Origin: Pyrinomonadaceae bacterium
GTDB lineage: Bacteria > Acidobacteriota > Blastocatellia > Pyrinomonadales > Pyrinomonadaceae
Length of the DNA: 64,000 nucleotides
Direction of reading: 5' to 3'
Assembly (NCBI GenBank): GCA_021228405.1
Contig: JAJQRF010000004.1
Coordinates: 429,080 to 493,079, forward strand
Made by a program: the position numbers and the translations under genes. Positions 61,199-64,000 of this stretch are shown here, one piece after another; positions within the stretch are counted from its first letter, which is position 1, and each line of letters begins with the position of its first letter. Below the pieces are notes generated by a model that was not told the origin of the DNA, did no database searches, and saw only the letters and a list, made by a program, of their open reading frames with translations.

Positions 61199-62125
61199 TT
61201 ACCCTAATTGCTCGCCGATTTGAAGTTTCACGCCGTTCAGAAAATCGCGCGTCTGCATCCGATTTTTCCCCTGTAATTGAAGTTCGTTGATCTTCAAAAC
61301 CGAATTTTCACCACAAGCGACGAGTAAAAAGCCCTTCGCGTGAAGAACCGAGCCGTTCGGCACATCGCCGCGTTCGGAATCCGAAACTTCCGCGTTCCAG
61401 ACGGTTAATTTGTTTCCGTTGTAAAAAGAAAAACTCGTCGGAAACGGCTGAAAACCGCGCACCCGATTGCCGATTTCCTTTGCCGATAGATTCCAATCGA
61501 TCTTGCCGTCGTCTTTTTTCATAATCGGCGCAAATGTCGCTTCGTCGTGATTTTGCGGTTTGGGCGTTAATTCATCGAATTTTTCGAGCGTTTCGGAAAG
61601 CAATTCCGCACCTGAAATGGAAAGCCTTTCCATCAATTCGACCGCATTTTCCTGTGCGCCGATTTCGGTTTCCGAAACGAGCAAAACGTCGCCCGTGTCC
61701 AAACCGACATCCATTTTCATCGTCGTTACGCCCGTTTTTTCCTCACCGTTCACAATTGCCCAATTAACCGGAGCCGCGCCGCGATATTTCGGAAGCAGTG
61801 AAAAATGCACGTTGACCGCACCTTTCGGAAACGCTTCGAGGAACGAAAGCGGTAAAATCCGACCGTAAGCGACGACCACCGCAATGTCGGCATTGTGCGA
61901 TTTGAAAAGCTCCGACGCTTCGGGCGTTTTTATCTTGACGGGCTGAAAAACCTGCAAATTATGCTTTAATGCAGTTTCTTTGACGGGCGGCGCGGTCAAT
62001 TTATTTCCGCGTCCCGCCGGTCGGTCGGGCTGTGTGTAAACCGCGACGACTTCGTGACCGTCCGCTAAAATTCTTTCCAAACTCGGAACCGCCGCCTGCG
62101 GAGTTCCCATAAAAACTATTTTCAT
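61199..62125 (-). CDS. fmt: Methionyl-tRNA formyltransferase
   Basis: This 308-residue enzyme formylates initiator Met-tRNA. Motifs: VFMGTPQAAVPSLERI at the start, TQPDRPAGRGNKL, the catalytic core SLLPKYRGAAPVNWAIVNGE with the Asn/His region, and DTGDVLLVSETEI. The C-terminal oligonucleotide-binding domain (about 205-308) is present and normal in length. The usual partner def (peptide deformylase) is not in this window. It is followed by trhO 29 bases downstream. Confidence 0.96.
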   Translation of the reverse strand: MKIVFMGTPQAAVPSLERILADGHEVVAVYTQPDRPAGRGNKLTAPPVKETALKHNLQVFQPVKIKTPEASELFKSHNADIAVVVAYGRILPLSFLEAFPKGAVNVHFSLLPKYRGAAPVNWAIVNGEEKTGVTTMKMDVGLDTGDVLLVSETEIGAQENAVELMERLSISGAELLSETLEKFDELTPKPQNHDEATFAPIMKKDDGKIDWNLSAKEIGNRVRGFQPFPTSFSFYNGNKLTVWNAEVSDSERGDVPNGSVLHAKGFLLVACGENSVLKINELQLQGKNRMQTRDFLNGVKLQIGEQLG

Positions 62126-62132
62126 ATTTATT

Positions 62133-62245
62133 TATCCACAGATGAACACGGATTCACACTGATAAATTTAATACTTTACCGGAATTAAGAAATATCTGAT
62201 TTTTTCTTAAGTCATCTGAGTTTATCTGTGTTCATCTGTGGATCA
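62133..62245. repeat. CCACAGATGAAC palindrome, copy 2
   Basis: tatccacagatgaacacgga is inverted against tctgtgttcatctgtggat, with an AT-rich middle. It fills the gap between alkaline phosphatase and fmt, ending five bases before the phosphatase stop codon. Confidence 0.85.
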
Positions 62246-62249
62246 TTTC

Positions 62250-63800
62250 CTATTTCTTAAATCTGAACGCGTCCTGCATCACGTAGAAAATCCAGTTTTC
62301 TTCCATCGAACCGCCGATCAGATGAGCATTTACGCCTGTTGCAAAGATCGCCACGTCTTCGCCGCCGTGCGTTTCGGCGGCAAGCGGCACGGTCACTTCC
62401 TGTTTGTAATCGGGATTGAGAACTTCTTCGTCGGTCAGCGTCGGGCGCGTTCCTTTGCGATAGCCTTTGCCGTTCGCGTAGCCGAGCGTCGTGTAAGGCT
62501 GTCCGCCGCCGTCGGTGTGCGGGCTTTTTTCGACGTTCCCGTTTTCGTCAACTTCGCGGACGAGTCCTAAAATATTGTTTCCGCGCGCCGGATAACCCGC
62601 GATCGTGAAAGTGTGCGAATGATCGGCGGTCACGATAATCAAAGTTTCATCCAGATTTACTTTTGAAACGGCGGTGCGGACGGCGTTTGAAAGTTCGACG
62701 GCATCGGTCAGCGCACGATACGCGTTTCCGTCGTGGTGCGCGTGATCGACCCTGCCGCCTTCGACCATCAGAAAATAGCCTTTTTTATTGTTGCTCAAAA
62801 CGTCGATCGATTTGCTCGTCATTTCCGAAAGGCTCGGTTCGCCCGCTTTGTCGTTTTTGCGGTCAACCTCATACTGCAAATGCGAACGCTCGAAAAGTCC
62901 CAAAAGATGCTTCGTTTTCTTCGTGTCGATTGCGTCGAATTGCTGTCTGTTCCAGACGTAAGCCGCATCTTTATATTTGCGCGTCCATTCTTCGGGCAGA
63001 TTTCTGCCGTCGAGCCGTTCGCCTTTTTTGTCGGCGTATTCGGGGTCGGCAAAATCCTTCGGCAGAAATTTCGAGCGTCCGCCGCCGATGGCGACTTCCA
63101 GACCGTCGCCGAACTTGAAATCGAGCAATTGGCTGGCAATATCGGGAAACTTTGCGTCATACGCGGCTTTTGAACGGTTCAGAATATCCGCGTCCGCTTC
63201 CCAATCGCGGTCAGCCGTGTGCGCGTAACACGCGCCGGGCGTGGCGTGCGTCAATCGCGCGGTCGTCACAACGCCCGTCGATTTCCCGTTTTCTTCCGCC
63301 ATTTCGAGCAAAGTTTTCGTTTCGTTTCCCTTCACGGTGCGGTAATCGCCGCGCACGACGTTTTGATTCACGCCGAAAACGCCTTCGTCGGTTTTCACGC
63401 CCGTGATGATCGCGCTCATCGTCGGCGCGGAATCGGACGTTTGCTGATTTGCGCTGTAGGTTTTCGACAGCGCGGAAAACGGAAATTCTTCAAACGAAAG
63501 ACGGTTTTCCTCGCCGCTTTCGCCGCGCAGCTGCCCTTCGAGAATCCGCGCCGCCGTCAGGGTCGAAACGCCCATCCCGTCGCCGATAAACAGGATCACG
63601 TTTTTCGCTTTTCCCTTTCTGAGTTTCAGATTCTTGCGTTTTTCGATCATCGCCAAACCGTCGCGCCGCCACGTTTCGGCTGATTCCTGCCGTTTGACGG
63701 GAAATTCCAAAGTCTGCGCGAACGCCGGAAACAAAAGCGCGGATAACGAAAAGCAAGTAAATATTTTGACTATTTTTGATTTAGAATTAAGCAAACGCAT
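62250..63800 (-). CDS. phoA: Exported alkaline phosphatase
   Basis: This 516-residue secreted enzyme has a signal peptide (VKIFTCFSLSALLFPAFA). The phosphatase motifs are NVILFIGDGMGVSTLTAARI (metal-ligand Asp), TSDSAPTMSA with the nucleophile Ser, EGGRVDHAHHDGN and VTADHSHTF (zinc ligands). It hydrolyses phosphate monoesters outside the cytoplasm. Length exceeds E. coli PhoA by about 45 residues, through a charged insert near 210-270. No Pho-box was identified upstream. Confidence 0.95.
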   Translation of the reverse strand: MRLLNSKSKIVKIFTCFSLSALLFPAFAQTLEFPVKRQESAETWRRDGLAMIEKRKNLKLRKGKAKNVILFIGDGMGVSTLTAARILEGQLRGESGEENRLSFEEFPFSALSKTYSANQQTSDSAPTMSAIITGVKTDEGVFGVNQNVVRGDYRTVKGNETKTLLEMAEENGKSTGVVTTARLTHATPGACYAHTADRDWEADADILNRSKAAYDAKFPDIASQLLDFKFGDGLEVAIGGGRSKFLPKDFADPEYADKKGERLDGRNLPEEWTRKYKDAAYVWNRQQFDAIDTKKTKHLLGLFERSHLQYEVDRKNDKAGEPSLSEMTSKSIDVLSNNKKGYFLMVEGGRVDHAHHDGNAYRALTDAVELSNAVRTAVSKVNLDETLIIVTADHSHTFTIAGYPARGNNILGLVREVDENGNVEKSPHTDGGGQPYTTLGYANGKGYRKGTRPTLTDEEVLNPDYKQEVTVPLAAETHGGEDVAIFATGVNAHLIGGSMEENWIFYVMQDAFRFKK

Positions 63801-63874
63801 TTTGGAATTTTAGCAAAAACGTGTTGAATTTGTATTAATCTTTGAACGAAAATCCGCTCTCCCGGGATGAACCG

Positions 63875-63937
63875 CCATACTCCGAAGTATCACGCCCATA
63901 CTCTGAAGTATCAAGCCCATACTCTAAAATGCGAATC
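63875..63937. repeat. 21-bp tandem array D, three units
   Basis: Three units of exactly 21 bp (ccatactccgaagtatcacg-c, ccatactctgaagtatcaag-c, ccatactctaaaatgcgaat-c) start at 63875, 63896 and 63917. The first two contain a dyad atact/agtat. The array may extend past the right margin of clear similarity. It is upstream of the minus-strand phosphatase gene. Confidence 0.75.
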
Positions 63938-64000
63938 AGTAGTTGAAAACGAGTAGAAAGAAAGCAACTGCCAGTTTTCCCCAACAGTGGAGCATTAAAC

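Overview
The window looks like a chromosomal segment of a Gram-negative, heterotrophic, moderate-GC bacterium. My best guess is an Acidobacteriota of the Blastocatellia/Pyrinomonadaceae type. This rests on the mix of genes: PASTA-rsmB-fmt-rpe cluster, many secreted TPR and lipoproteins, VCBS-repeat cytochrome peroxidase, RAYT/REP elements and abundant palindromic intergenic repeats. No rRNA or marker phylogeny is available, so this is inference. Most of the window is ordinary housekeeping DNA. There is no prophage, CRISPR array or classical defence island.

Layout. 1-7.0 kb: a 5'-truncated YdeP-type molybdoenzyme with mobA, a small XRE regulator, an elongated 6-phosphogluconate dehydrogenase and a PLP dehydratase. 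7.0-18.5 kb: mostly minus-strand membrane and secreted proteins, cinA, an isoaspartyl peptidase, a CAP protein, and two isoprenoid genes (phytoene synthase; polyprenyl diphosphate synthase). 18.5-31.5 kb: mostly plus strand, with coaBC, two adjacent uracil-DNA-glycosylase-like genes, a NUDIX gene, a secreted peptidase, tRNA-Gln, smpB, pepA, a run of three lipoproteins and sucC. 31.6-33.6 kb: a repeat block containing a RAYT (REP-associated transposase) gene. 33.6-48 kb: HAD, Uma2, aconitase, a diheme peroxidase with FG-GAP repeats, an atypical Nramp transporter, an MscS channel with a cyclic-nucleotide domain, a ferredoxin/Fur pair and a DUF2520 gene. 48.2-51.8 kb: a solitary 1185-residue P-loop ATPase resembling the BREX BrxC/PglY class. 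52-64 kb: M48 protease, TPR and BamD-like envelope proteins, rpe, PASTA, rsmB, trhO, fmt and alkaline phosphatase.

What stands out is between the genes. (1) Four intergenic tandem arrays with unrelated sequences (3862-4050, 22050-22343, 34235-34444, 63875-63937) all have a period of exactly 21 bp, two turns of B-DNA. The REP arrays repeat at 63 and 84 bp, also multiples of 21. (2) The RAYT locus lies beside a shorter, gene-less copy in which the same two boundary hairpins are 5 bp apart, so autonomous and non-autonomous forms appear side by side. (3) At least six families of long imperfect palindromes, with arms built from 7-10 nt direct repeats, occupy intergenic gaps. They supply stop codons to genes, and in one case sit in frame inside coaBC between its two enzymatic domains.

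All coordinates and starts were read by eye. Product names rest on motifs I can see, not on database searches.
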